From positions 17,797-80,106 of the forward strand of contig MNCI01002833.1 of the NCBI GenBank assembly GCA_015680685.1: a stretch of 62,310 nucleotides of DNA, written 5' to 3'. The stretch's first letter is position 1. Each line of letters starts with the position of its first letter. The notes below the pieces were generated by a model. That model searched no databases. It was not told the DNA's origin and saw only the letters and a list, made by a program, of their open reading frames with translations. The DNA comes from Gnetum montanum (taxonomy: Eukaryota; Streptophyta; Gnetopsida; Gnetales; Gnetaceae). Positions 31,900 through 43,569 of the stretch are shown piece by piece. Position numbers and translations under genes: made by a program.

Positions 31900-32390
31900 C
31901 CTCAAGGTAACCATTGTGTTAATTTTTTTATCCTATATTAAAAATATTTAGTATATTAAAAAATTTAAAGTAGGAGATGAGTTGATGGAATTTTTCATCA
32001 TCATTTAGACTTTCTATTACAAATCAATGTGTTTCATGATGTTGAAAAGAACAAGAAAAAGAAAATATACCAAATGAGAATACCATTAAAGGCTAAAGAA
32101 AACTATAACAAGGTGGTGAAAAATTAGTGGATTGTTGAAGGACATGTTGGGTTGGAGTAAATATTAATACTGCTAGCTAAACATGTTACTAATGATAGCC
32201 AGACTTATGATAAAAAAAATTGATTTGATAATGATTGTGTGCAAGCTAGTTAGGACATTAAAACAACTAATAGAAATCAAAGACAAGATTTGATTAGGTA
32301 GTACAAATGCTTAATCAAGAAAAAGAAGAGAATTTTAATCTAGGAAGAATAGGAACATGTTGCATACATGATTAAAAATGAGCCCAAAAG
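31900..32390 (+). pseudogene. LINE remnant 3a (endonuclease-RT linker, plus strand)
   Basis: Decayed sequence with basic, helical coding-like stretches (NRNQRQDLIR, YKCLIKKKKR, VAYMIKNEPK) that fit the linker before LINE reverse transcriptase. It is weak and fragmentary, and ends where the opposite-strand RT fragment begins. Confidence 0.4.
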
Positions 32391-33150
32391 TTTGTTTCCT
32401 AACCTTCAAGCATAAAGGCGTAAATCCTTGCACTTGTTTTTGAAAGCATACAAAGCCTTGAAATCTTTTGCTATTTTATTAATGCACTTCCTTCACATGT
32501 AATTGTTTATATAAATGAGATCCAAATATTTTTAAAAATCTAGGTACTTCCAAAACGGAAGTTATAATAGTTAATTTTTTGTACCATAGATCATCAATTT
32601 GGTTTTATCTACATTCACTTGAAGATTAAATGAATGATAATAATTTTTTAAAATTTGCAACATATTTTGCATACCTTTTGAAGTAGCAAAAATTAAGGTA
32701 GCATTACCTGCATATAAAAGAAGATTTATTGCTTGGGATCCAATTTTGATAACATAGATATCTTGTTCGTTGCACAACCATTTCTACATTTCATCAATAA
32801 AAATACTAAAGAGAGTTGGAGAAAGTGGACAATCTTCTTTAACTTCAATTTTCTTCTGGAATTAAAAACTTCTTCATACAATTGTTGAGCTGCTATAATC
32901 AAGTTTAAAGGAAGGCCAATTTTATGCATGTGCAACCATAGTTTATACACATCACTGAATCATATGCTTTTGCAAAATCAAAAAACAAAAACAAAAGCTT
33001 TTTTATTAAACATTTTTGCAAACTTCATGTAATGTCTGAGTAANCAAAACAAAAACAAAAACTTTTTTATTAAACATTTTTGCAAACTTCATGTAATGTC
33101 TGAGTAACTAAGTGATCAATAGTAAAGTGATTTTCTCTAAAACATGCTTA
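32390..33150 (-). pseudogene. LINE remnant 3b (reverse transcriptase, minus strand)
   Basis: Read on minus: a TIDHLVTQ block (33120-33100), FVFLDFAKAYDSV (about 32980-32945), PLNLIIAAQQLYEE, a PLSPTLFSIFIDEM equivalent (32830-32790), LLLYAGNATLIF (about 32715, catalytic YADD changed to YAGN), NLQVNVDKTKLMIYG, and a tail similar to 16230-16310. Order and motifs are those of a LINE RT. It is broken by frameshifts and by a duplicated segment around the N at 33044. Confidence 0.8.
32982..33107. repeat. ~62-bp direct duplication around a single N (probable assembly artefact)
   Basis: 32982-33043 and 33045-33107 are nearly identical and meet at an N (33044), inside the LINE RT remnant. Confidence 0.8.
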
Positions 33151-33164
33151 ACATCTTGCTCTAA

Positions 33165-33283
33165 CCTAGTTACCTTCACCTCAAGAACTGATTCTCATTT
33201 CTAGCAAAGTGTGNGCCTAGTTACCTTCACCTCAAGAACTTACCTTCACCTCAAGAACTGATTCTCATTTCTAGCAAAGTGTG
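33165..33283. repeat. Direct duplication around a single N (probable assembly artefact)
   Basis: 33165-33213 (cctagttacc...caaagtgtg) is followed by N at 33214, then a 26-bp partial copy and a 43-bp partial copy to 33283. Confidence 0.8.
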
Positions 33284-33574
33284 CAGTAACTTGGCAAAAA
33301 TATTTTATTTCTTATAATGAGAATGCTTTATTATTTACCTTCTTTTATGATTTTTCTTAAAATTTATAATTCAGCAGAAGATTCTCAGCAGCAGATCCTT
33401 GAGGATTTGCAATCAAAATTTCCTAATTTAAAAAAGTGATTCTGACTTTAACTGCAATATGTGAACCATCTTATGTTGCAAGGTGAACCATCTGCTTTAA
33501 CATCTCTCTACCGTTTCCGTTGGATCATCGCAAAATCAGTGATCCCGTGAAAGCAGAGATGCCTTTCCTTATAC

Positions 33575-33979
33575 ACCGAAAGTTCTCAAATTGAGAGGCA
33601 AAATAAAAAATAATGGTGTTTTCCAATCTTGCCCTAACTCGGTTGATTCATGTTCACATCACCCATTCTGCACCAACGTGTCATTTCCGAATCTTGTACA
33701 TGGAGAGAGGCACAATAAAAAATCATGTTGTTTTCCAATCTTGCTCTAACTCGGCTGATTCATGTTCCCATTTCTACATCACCAATTCTGCATCACCGTG
33801 TCGTTTCCGAATCTTGTACATGGAAAGCGTTTCTCAAATTGAGAGGCAAAATAAAAAATAATATTGTTTTTCAATCTTGCTCTAACTTGGCTGATTCCTG
33901 CTCCCGTTTTTATTCGTTGCTGCTGCTACATCACAAATTCTGCATCACCGTGTCGTTTCCCAATCTTGTACATGGAAAG
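33575..33979 (+). repeat. Three tandem copies of a 120-150-bp unit
   Basis: Copies at about 33576-33706, 33707-33826 and 33827-33979. Each runs from aggcaaaataaaaaat through ccaatcttgctctaact to cgaatcttgtacatgg. Non-coding; open frames in it are by-products of the repeat. It lies about 550 bp upstream of an LRR-kinase start. Confidence 0.85.
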
Positions 33980-34536
33980 GGTTTAGTTTTCATAGATATC
34001 TGAACATTTCTTGTATCGTGGAAAATCTGCAGAATAACTTAATTTCTAGGTAACCCATTTTAATAAGATGGAATCCGAGGCTGCTTTGAATTAATTAATT
34101 AATTAATTATGCACGTGCCTTTCTGAGGGATGCCACCAGTGTTCTCACCTTCTTTCCCCACCTTTGAACTTTACCTGGAAATTTTAAGGTAAATAGTAAT
34201 GCTTTGTCCACTCTGTAAAACGTTATGATATTCAAAGTTTTTCTGTTATCCACCATGGAAAAGGCAAGCCCCCGAAGTGACACTTCAATGATAACATTCT
34301 TCCTCTCTGCAACAGAGAAACGCTTAAAGATTTTCTTGGGACGAGAAACCAGGTTTCTCTTGCTGCCTAAATTAAAGCAAAAGTTTCATTTCCTTTAAAC
34401 CATAAATGCATGAACATGTAAATGCACATAAGTTTTAAAAGAGAAGTCACTATCAGGCGGATAGGCTGAACACACAAATATGTTTAAATTGAGCATAAGA
34501 GGGTGCCAGTTGTTAGAGCTTCGAGTTACTACTGCA
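33980..34536 (+). promoter_or_regulatory. Upstream region of the second LRR-kinase pseudogene
   Basis: A run of (TTAA)n at about 34089-34108 is followed by CACGTG at 34112-34117, the plant G-box core. No TATA box could be assigned. The promoter role is inferred only from lying about 420 bp upstream of a signal-peptide ATG. Confidence 0.3.
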
Positions 34537-35115
34537 ATGGCTTCTTCTTCTCATTTTGGTATTTGTTTTCTCTTCTTCTTCTTCGTGGTTGCTGTTGTGG
34601 ATGCTTGCACATATCGTGATGATGCAGAGGGAGCTCGGAATGATGTGAGCTTTGTTTAAATTCAAGAGATGCATCAACAGCGATCCACTATCCATTCTTA
34701 ATGATTTAGATGATGCTGATGCAATGCAACTGCTCTACCAAACATAATCCAGGCCGAGTTGTGGAGATTTACTTGGAAAATGCAACATTGCATGGGATCC
34801 TTGTCTCCCCACAATTCTAACTTATCATTTCTGCAGGTACTGAATATCAATGGTAACTCTTCCACTCATCCTTGGGCACATTGCCTAGGCTGAAAGTGTT
34901 GAATCTAGGCATGAATGATTTCCAAGGACTCATCTCTTATGATATCGAAAACATTTCTTCTTTGTAGTTACCTCCTCTTTGTAGAAATTTCTTGAGTGGT
35001 GACATCCCTGAGTTTCTTTCAACACTCAAAGACCTAAGAGGGTTTGATGTTTATGAAAATTGGTTGACTCAACAAATCCCCTCATGGTTGGGAGCACTCC
35101 ACAAACTCGAAGCAT
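34537..35115 (+). pseudogene. LRR receptor-like kinase pseudogene, N-terminal fragment
   Basis: The ATG at 34537 opens a classical signal peptide (MASSSHFGICFLFFFFVVAV), directing the protein to the secretory pathway. A stop at 34657 and frameshifts follow. Shifted frames then give an LRR N-terminal domain remnant (CINSDPLSILND, VVEIYLENATLHG) and repeats (LKVLNLGMNDFQG, FLSGDIPEFLSTLKDLRGF, PSWLGALHKLEAF). The fragment ends abruptly at 35115, where a truncated LTR of element E begins. There is no membrane span or kinase. It complements, but is not collinear with, the C-terminal fragment at 9127-11310. Confidence 0.8.
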
Positions 35116-35540
35116 TCGTACTTATGTATTTAATCTATCTAGCTTATCTACTTAATTATTTTAATTAGCTTAATTACTAGAAAATGATTGAAAACATTAA
35201 ATCCATAAATAAAATATTTAATTTATCAAAAATGTTGCAAGGTTTATCAAAAAGCTCATCTTTATTGTCGCACACACTATTGTGCTAAGGTACAACAATG
35301 CTCGAATAGAGATTTTTATACTTAATAACTCCTACTGCGGGCACACGAGAGAAATATTCTAACTTTCAAATGTAAAAACTACAAGAGTTCAGCTACTACT
35401 ATGAATCTCATTGCCATAAATGCAGATGGTGAGCATGTATTTATAGCTAAAAGGCAAACCCCATGTTAATAGGGCTTCATTGACACATCATTACATGCAT
35501 CAATGGGGCCTTATTGATGCAACCAAACCACAACTTATCA
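35116..35540 (-). repeat. 3' LTR of element E (truncated)
   Basis: Matches the U3 side of the right-hand LTR (47149-47606) from gtacttatgtatttaatc onward, then stops. About 450 bp present at 46699-47148 in the other LTR are missing. Confidence 0.85.
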
Positions 35541-35551
35541 TACCACCATGA
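35541..35551 (-). other. Polypurine tract of element E
   Basis: On minus, tcatggtggta next to the LTR; one substitution relative to tcatgggggta in B and C. Confidence 0.7.
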
Positions 35552-35699
35552 CTAAATGAAAATTCATCCTTGAGTTCTTTTATAAAATTGGGAAGTTACG
35601 GGATTATTAACTAACTCTAAACAAAACAAAACAAAATAAACTGACTTGACAAAACTGAGTGCTTGAGTGTACACATCAACACATTACAAAAATTATGGT

Positions 35700-38650
35700 G
35701 TTCATGACACAAAATTGAACACCATGACATGACTCTTCAAACTTGGATAGCATGCTCTCTAATGGCATGAAGTTGGTGAAGAAGGTCAAATAGTCCCAAG
35801 AGGTGGTAGCTTTTGAGGTTCTGAGGGACCTTCACTAACTTCAAGCATGTGCAGTGGTCGAGGTGACTGTGGTTGTCCTACTACTACTGCAATTTCTAGT
35901 GGGAGGTGAAAAGCATTCAACAATGCTTTCATTTCCTCCTGCTTACTTCTAGGATTGTGCACCATCCATGTAGCTTCACCAACATGGGTTGGAATGAGCA
36001 CATCCCAGGAACATGGGATTGCTAGAAAGAGCTTCTTTGTGTTGAAAAACTAGGCAATGAATTATTTGCATTCAATGTTGAATGCTCTAACTACATCATC
36101 CACTTCCTGGTAATCATTCATTCTTTTGACTAAGTTCTCAATAGTTGATCATTGATCTATGAATCGTGCCTTGAGAACTTTGATTTTAGCATTTGCAGTC
36201 TCAAGCTTTTGCTTAGTGTCTTTATGGTACTTAAACTTTGCCTCATATAGCAAGTTCGAGTTGGCCACTTGTTTTTTCAACTCTGATTGTGGCCATTTAG
36301 TAGTTAGTGTTGTCCAGTTTGCATAGTGGAGATTAGCCAATTCCATATATTCTATCATCTCTTCAATCTACAACTCCCTTAGGCAGATCTTTGCTCTGTT
36401 ATAGGCATCAATCCCACCAATGATGGGCTACCATACTTCTCTTCCTTGTCGAATTTCCTAGAGGTCTTCGTTTACTTTTTCCTTTGCCATCTAAATGTGC
36501 TTCTCATTTACTTCCTTCTACAAACCAACCTAGTCTCTATAGTGATTTTTAACTCTTTCAAATATTCAAAACTTCATTTTTGTAGGTGGCGATCTCAATG
36601 GTAGACTTCTAGCATAAGGTAGGGACTTCCTCCATAGATAGATTTTGATTTTCTATGGTCAATTTCCTTAATTCAATATTTACCCTGGTTAGCTACTCCT
36701 ATTGTCAATGAATAACTTCTTACATTTGTTCTTTTTGGACATCAAAATTGCATAGGAAATGATTTTCTATAGTCAATGCCTCATTCTTCTTGGCACATCT
36801 GTTCCAAGTCCTTCTGAATTGAATAGGTCTTTGCTTCTATCATAGACTGGTTGAAGATGGTTGCCATAGTTTCCTCCTCAATTTGTTTTAGTCTTTGTTG
36901 AAGCTATTGAAAAGCTTCATATTTGGTTATTGTCAGGCTGAGGAGTGCGAGATTAGCAAGATGGGCACGTAATTTGGCAACCTTTATGACCAAGCATTGA
37001 CTCTATGCTTGACTAGTTTCAAGTTGCCCCTTCAAGATGATGCATTTTCCCATTGCTTCTAGTAGCTCTGACTAGGTTGTAATGATGTAATTTAGAAAAT
37101 CAAAGATATATAGAATCAGTTGCCCTATCCCTACTTGTTAATCCAACAATTTTTTATGCTAGTATGCACTCAATATTCCACTGACCATGCCTATGGATGT
37201 TTGCACATCTTGAAGTGCAGATACATGTGGTATAGACACTGCAGGTGCATTAAGCACTTCAACAATGCAATCAATAACTACTTCAACTATAGTCTCTTAT
37301 CATTGGTGCTTCATCACCAGTATAGTGGCTCCTTTACCTTCCTCCAAACACACTAAAAAGGAGGCACCATTCCTAGAGATTTCTAGGAATAAATGGTATT
37401 GCAATAATGATACCATCACCTCTCCAGCATTAGGATCAGACCTCATAGGCAACTATGTTCATTGGGTAGAGAATATTGGCACATCCCTTTCCATCTAGCT
37501 GATTATTTGAGCCACCTCATTAAGGTGACTCATCATCAATCGATACAAATATGGGTCTACACTACTTGTCCCTGCATGCTACTCTTGCTCATGCAAGAGC
37601 TACTCTCAGATTTCATGCAAGCATTCAATGGCTGTGTAGGCCTCTGGCATTGTTTCTTGAGTAGGTGGTGGAGGTGGTAGCTACTCCTCTCCTTTAGTTA
37701 TGGTAGGTGTCTTATCTTTTATGATTTTAGGTCATGAAGCTAAAGGATCATGTCTGATTGTGTCATTGGCATAGTGGATGATTTTTGCCCTTTTGTAGAG
37801 TTTCTAGATGAGGCACAGAAAGGGCAAGGTGTTCCTTCCACATTTATTTTCCTTGAAGCATTTTTTGATTTCTAAATAGATCAGTTGTGAAAGGTTTATA
37901 AGAAATCTCTTGCTTAGAGCTGCACATGCTTGGGTGGAAAAAGGTGGTCATCTTGCTAGGCCTCACCATCAAATTAAGGTGATAGGACACTATCTTGAAG
38001 TATATGTGCTCCACTAGTGTGAGCATGCCAAACTCCTTATGGTCGACCCTGTAACACTATTGAGTCCACTTCTTTTTGGCCTAAGGGTCACCTTGTGTTG
38101 ATAGCTCTACTAGTTGTATCCCAATATTAGGTGACCCTTGTGCTTGTGCAATAGCCTCGACCAAGTAGGATACCTAAATGTCCTTGATTTTTACTATGGA
38201 CCCTGACCTTCTATTATTCTAAAAGAGATATGTCTCTCCCATGTACCACTCCCCACTGGAAGTGATGATTGACCACATGGAAGAGGTTTTTTATTGTGTT
38301 TTGACTTCTACTTGAGCTTCCTCTAGAAATGGCCTAAAGTTTATTTCTTGGAGAAGTAAGCATTGGATCTCTCAGGGTCCGACAATGTCAAGGAAAGCTT
38401 GAGTTAAAGTGCATTTAAGCCTTGGCATGGGTCTTGGTGCTTCCCCTTGTTGTGATTGCTCTATTGGCACTTCTTCTTCTAAAATCTGTTAAATAGATTC
38501 TACTTTGGGCTCCTCTCAAAGAGGTTCCATTGCATGAGTTGCCTTTGGTTGTTCTTGGGCCTATTCTTGTTGGCCTCTTTTAGCTCTAGGCCATTTCTCC
38601 CTTGGTTGAGAGATTTCTCCTTCCTTCAGGCATTTCAGTCTTGGTGCCAT
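35700..38650 (-). pseudogene. Unrecognised long sense ORF near the 3' end of element E
   Basis: Starting at ATG 38650-38648 (MAPRLKCLKEGEISQPREKW) one frame holds for about 840 bp with only C-to-T-type stops, then continues after a frameshift near 37800 to about 35770; roughly 960 codons. Visible parts: basic/Gln/Glu-rich N-terminus; a globular-looking region (SSGEWYMGETYLF; HKEFGMLTLVEHIYFKIVSY, 38030-37980; PFTTDLFRNQKML); a proline run near 37680; and a Lys/Glu/Leu-rich coiled-coil-like C-terminal third (LETANAKIKVLKARF, 36210-36150). I do not recognise the family. B, C and D have only about 550 bp in the same interval. It could be an env-like gene, a captured host gene or an element-specific accessory gene. 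Confidence 0.6.
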
Positions 38651-40740
38651 TTACAATTACAATAAGACCATGGGTTAGTAATTTGTTGTGTAACATGAAA
38701 CAATTGGAATACCTTTATCTCCTTAGGATAGTTACACTTGGTTAAGTTGTGATTATGATTGATTTAATTAATTTAGTCATTATTTTATTTATGTTTTACT
38801 ATTAATAAATCATCCTGGAGGATGTTGGAAGGGTTAACTCTTGAAAAAATTGATGTTTGTATATTGTTAAATTTATTAATCCTTTGGAGGAGTTAGAAAA
38901 ATTTTCAAAAAACATTTCATTGGAAACCTTCAGGTTTGTGGCCCCCATGATAAAGAGTTTACCTCTAGTAGTTGCAAGATCAAAGAATAGAGTGATTTGG
39001 GAAAATAGTTGGGAAGTTATGGGCTCTAGAAGCTTTTGGGCTCTAAAAAATGTAGAAAACTCCCATGGCATTATGAAGCAAATGATAAGAATTTCAAAGT
39101 TTGCAGTGGTATATATAGAGTTTTTCTTATGCATTGATGGGGCCTTGTCAATGGGGCCTTGTTGACATGGTTAGCTGCATCAATGGAGCCTTGTCAACAC
39201 AGTTGTTGACCATCATTGACTTTTGTTGACTTGGTTAAAACTTGAAAATTACAAAGAGATTTTGAACAAAATTAGGGTCAAATGAAAGCCTAAACAACCA
39301 TCAACATGATGAAAATATGAGAAGAGGGTTTTGAAGTCCTAAAAATTGAGAAAATTAAGAAAATGGAGAAAGATGAAGGAAAATGAGAGTTCAAGGAGCA
39401 CATAGTGGTTTGCACAATGGAATATGCAAAAGATAGGATTGTAGAAGTGTCTAAAGTAAGGGACTTAACTAACCAAACTAAGAGATATGTAACTGGGTCC
39501 CCCCCATAACAGGCTCATGCCCTTGTTACCCATGCATAACCTTAACTAAGGAGTCCATGGGCCCCACAGTTAATTAATGGTCATGAAAAGTTAAGGACTA
39601 ACCAAAAAGAATATATCCAAAAATTCAAACACATCAAACTAAGACATAGACCATAACATAGAACCTAGTAGTGAGGTGAGGTGTGGCAACATGGATGGAT
39701 GATGGAGAAGGTGGAATAGAATCTTGAATTAAGGTCATGAGAAGTCCCTTGTGAAGTTTGTGTTTAGAATGACTTGAACCAGTCTAGACCAAAAGAAGTC
39801 ACTTTTAGTACTTTGCATCATCACTCTAAGACTAATCTATCCCCTCAAGACATGAGAGTGCTTTGACAAAATAACAACCATTCTATAAAGAGAAGAAAAG
39901 AAAAGTAGAAAGTGAGAGAGGGCCTTAGTTAGAGGGGACTTTCAAGCATGGGTGCATGTCTTTGTACTCCCATAACTAGTGCTTGTAGCTCATTTATTTG
40001 TCTAAGGGATGTGCTTTGAATTCCCATCATATTTGTTTTTTTTTAAAATTTTTTTATGCTTTTTTAAATTTTTTTGGATGGGATCCAGACCATGCAAAGA
40101 TGTTATTTGACTTCCTAAAGTGGTTGAAATGGAATGGTAAAAAGTTCATGCAAAACACATAGGCACTCAAGCAAGTAGAAGATTATAAAGAGTATTAAGT
40201 CCCTTTGAAGTCACACCCTCTACAAACCTTTAAATCCTTCCCAATTTCGGAACTTGCGAGGTCACCAATTAATTAAAAGTTTCTTTAATGGAAGGGATCT
40301 CAAATTCCCAAAACAAGGAAGACCATAGAGTTTATTAATGGGTGGATGATGTGGACTTACTGCCTATTCCATGAAAAGTAAACCATGTCATAGTCATTAG
40401 ACATTAGAATTCAAAACTACAATCTAGACATTGACAATCACAACATTAATCACAAATCATCATTAGTAAACAGCAACAATGGCACTGTGTCCTACAATAA
40501 TAAAGCACTTTTATTAGCAAAAATGATGAAAATTCACACTCAAAAAAAATAAAACAAGGTAAAATATATAAGAAAGTGTAAAATAATCAAGAAAGGTTTA
40601 AATATACTAAGAATGATGCAAAATAAAAAATAGTGAAAAATGGAAGAAAATGAAAATTAAAATTTTGTAAAATAAATAACTTGTAAAATCAAAAATGTAA
40701 TGCAAAAAGTAGAAAAATTAAGAAGCCATATGGATTGTTA
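38651..40740 (-). other. Post-pol region of element E
   Basis: Matches the post-pol regions of B-D: TCATGGGGGAGATGG on minus at 40765-40749, a hydrophobic coding-like segment at 40207-40103 (DLILFIIFYLLECLCVL), a CATGGGGGCC motif at about 38950-38941, and a possible TATA (tctatatata on minus, near 39115). Otherwise non-coding as far as I can see. Confidence 0.55.
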
Positions 40741-40789
40741 GCACAGATGGCCATCTCCCCCATGACTAAGTTGGAAGAAGAAGATCCAA

Positions 40790-41640
40790 AAAATTGAATG
40801 TGATTGTCCATCTATTGAGGTGGTAGTTGCAGTGACTTGTCTTGGTTCGTAGAAGGTTTCACTTGTTGGATGTTAACCAACTACTTTATTTGGGTTCTTA
40901 GGCTTGTAAATTAATGTGGCCCTAGAGGAAAAGGTTTGATCAATTATATAAGGTCCCTTCCACAATGTTTGAAATTTGGTCTTCTAGGATACATGTGTGG
41001 GATTCCAATAGAGAACCTTATCTCCTAGTTGAAGTTTTACCTTTCATATTCTCAGGTCATGATATTGCTTTTTAAATGCCTTGTGCACCTCATTCAAAGA
41101 TAGGGCCACCAATCAGTTTTCATCTAGCACATTGAGGTTGATCAATCTTTCTTTCTATGCTAGAATTAGGCTAAGATTCAAATCACAAGTTGTTGAGAGT
41201 GTATAGAGCTCAGATTAAATCAAGAGTGTTGGAAGTTTTTCATACATTAGCTCATAGGTAGAATAGCCAATAGGAAGCTTCCATGTTGAGCAGTAAAACT
41301 TGAGGGCATCGTTGAGTTGAACCCAGGAAGTCAATGCCCCATATGTCAAAGGGCTCCAGTAGTTGAATCTACTATTTAGAACCTTCCATCGAGTGGTCAT
41401 CCCAACATATTGTTGACAACATTTATAGGATCAAACTAACTAGTGGACATCCCTAAATAGTTTAGGCCAATAATATTATGCCATTAGTATTTTTATGGTT
41501 ATGCGTCTCTTTGCATAGTGGCTTCCATAAGGCCCTTCATAAGCATTCTACAGAACACGTACTTGATTTTCATCAAGGATAGACTAATGAATCAAGCCAT
41601 TAGTGCACATCTTATAGAGGTGTTTTTTGATTTTCATGAA
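40790..41640 (-). pseudogene. Integrase of element E, catalytic core deleted
   Basis: Integrase would insert the cDNA into the host chromosome. The N-terminal zinc-binding part is recognisable (HYAKRR, YYWPKLFRD, then a Cys-x-x-x-Cys remnant near 41410). The core starts with the first Asp (GIDFLG, Asp codon 41332-41330), but the next codons match a point about 345 bp further on in D (QLNDALKFYCSTWKLP). The second Asp and the Glu of the DDE triad are therefore absent. The C-terminal domain survives (KVKLQLGDKVLYWNPTHV, LWKGPYIID). Confidence 0.8.
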
Positions 41641-43060
41641 GTATTTGGCCTAATCAAGAAATTTTTTCTTCTTTATAATGTCAAGATCTTGTGGTATCTT
41701 TTGAGTAATAAGGTAAATGAGGATGTTGTCATACCATTTTTTTTCTATAGGCACTTCATCATTTATTGCTCCTGTAAAGAGGAGTTTGTTTGAAAACTGA
41801 TCAAAGAGTGGGCTCTCCTCTTTGTTTTTCCATCTTAATTGAGAGAGGTTGTCAACGATCACATTATTGATTCCTTTTCGATCTACCATCATGAGATCAA
41901 ATTCTTGCAAGATCATGAGCCACTATATGATACGAGAGCTCACTATCAGCTTATTCATCAGCAAGCAAATGGCACTATGTTCAGTGTGCACAAATACTTC
42001 ATAGCCAAGAACATAGTGCCTAAACTTGTTGAGAGCATAAGCCACTGCCATTAGATCTTTTTTAGTTGTGGTATAATTCAACTATGCACCCACAATGCTT
42101 TGTCTCATGCAGTGGATGTAATATGGATGTCTTTTATCAACCAACTGCATAAGCATAGCTTCCAAAGCATAATTAGATGTGTCTATCATTATGTGAAATG
42201 GTCTAGACCAGTTTGGTGCTCATAGAATTGGAGTTTTTTATGATTTTTTCCTTCAATTATTAGAATGCATGTTCACATTTGCTAGTCTAGATAAATGAAG
42301 CATCTTTCTTTGTTAGCTTGGCCAATGACTTTGTGATCTTAGAGAAATTCTCTATCAGTAGCTGGTAGTAGCTAGTATGTCCAAGGAATGATTTGATATC
42401 TTTGATTATCTCTAGTTGGTGTGTAATTCCATGGATGATCCTTATTTTGCAAGGTATACCTCAATCCCTTCTTGTGAAATTTGGTGCCCCAACACAATGC
42501 CCTATTGGACCATGAGTTGACTTTTTTTCTAGTAGAACTATAGATTTGTTTCCACACATCTTTTTAGTACTTGCTCAAGGTAGTCCAAGGCTTGCTTAAA
42601 TGTAGCTCTCTAGGTGGAGCAGTCATCGATAAAGACTTCCACACCGCTACCAATTTGCTATTGGAAAATACTAAGCATTAGGTGTTGAAATGTTGCAGGG
42701 GCATTGTATAGACCAAATGGCATCTTATAATATCCAAAAGTCCCTTAGGGACTTATGAATGTTTTCTTGGCTTGATCTTCTAGTGAATTCTTTGTTTGGT
42801 TATAGCCACTAAAACCATTCAAGAAGTTATAATAGGAATTCCAAAATATGGTGCCCAACACTTGATTCACAAATTGCAATAGAAAATGATCTTTAAATGT
42901 TTCCATATTCAATAGCTTAAAGTTGATGTAGACCCACCACTTTCCACCTTTCTTTGGCACAATTACAAGTGGGCTAACCCACTCACTATCTGCAATGGGA
43001 TAAATGAACCCTACCTTGAGGAGTTGCTCTATCTCCTCCTTGATGATTTGGTTCAATCTA
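41641..43060 (-). pseudogene. Reverse transcriptase and RNase H of element E
   Basis: RT starts near 43056 (IIKEEIEQLLKVGFIYPIAD, WVSPLVIVPKKGGKWWVYIN). MPFGLYNAPATFQ is at about 42725 and the catalytic box reads VFIDDCS (about 42630), equivalent to FMDDFS in D. RNase H follows (MIDTSNYALEAMLMQ, LNYTTTKKDLMAVAYAL, VFVHTEHSAICLL), ending DLMMVDRKGINNVIVDNLSQL (41907-41835). It is broken by several stops. Together the two domains copy RNA into cDNA and remove the RNA strand. Confidence 0.88.
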
Positions 43061-43569
43061 GGGTTTAGTTACCTTTATGACTGCCTTCTTCGCTTCATGG
43101 CTAGATTGGTGTAAATGCAATGTTGGCATATCCTTGGATCAATTCCTATCAACTAGGGATATGACCAAGTAAATTCTATTAGCCATTTTTTGAACACATT
43201 TAACAACTTTTCTTTTTGTTTAGGAGTAAGTTTTGCATTGATTATGACTAGTTTACCATTTTTAAAAAATACATATTCCATGTCAACCAGTAGAGTTTTC
43301 AATTCTAGGGGCTCTTACTTGAAGTTATTAGGGATTTTCAACTCTCCCCAATAGGTATCATCATCTTCATCATCATAGAGTTGGTGATGAACTTGCTTAA
43401 GTTCATCCATGCTTTCATCATAAGCACATGTTAGGCTTTTAGTTGGTTCCATGCATAATGTGTTGCTATCTGAGTCAGCTATTAGCCACTAGATTCCCTC
43501 CTATTTTGTGCTACTACGTACAAACATCTTTGAATATCTATTTCTTGTGAACACTGATTGCATGCTTTG

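Noticed and set aside
33613-34003. Overlapping plus-strand ORFs at the three-unit repeat
   Set aside because: They are by-products of a non-coding tandem repeat and have no start context or family resemblance.
38802-39165. Overlapping open frames of about 100 codons on both strands in the post-pol region of E
   Set aside because: The minus-strand frame begins near the CATGGGGGCC motif and could be the E counterpart of the small 3' ORF, but it shares no clear residues with the copies in B-D beyond the first few; the plus-strand frame is its antisense.
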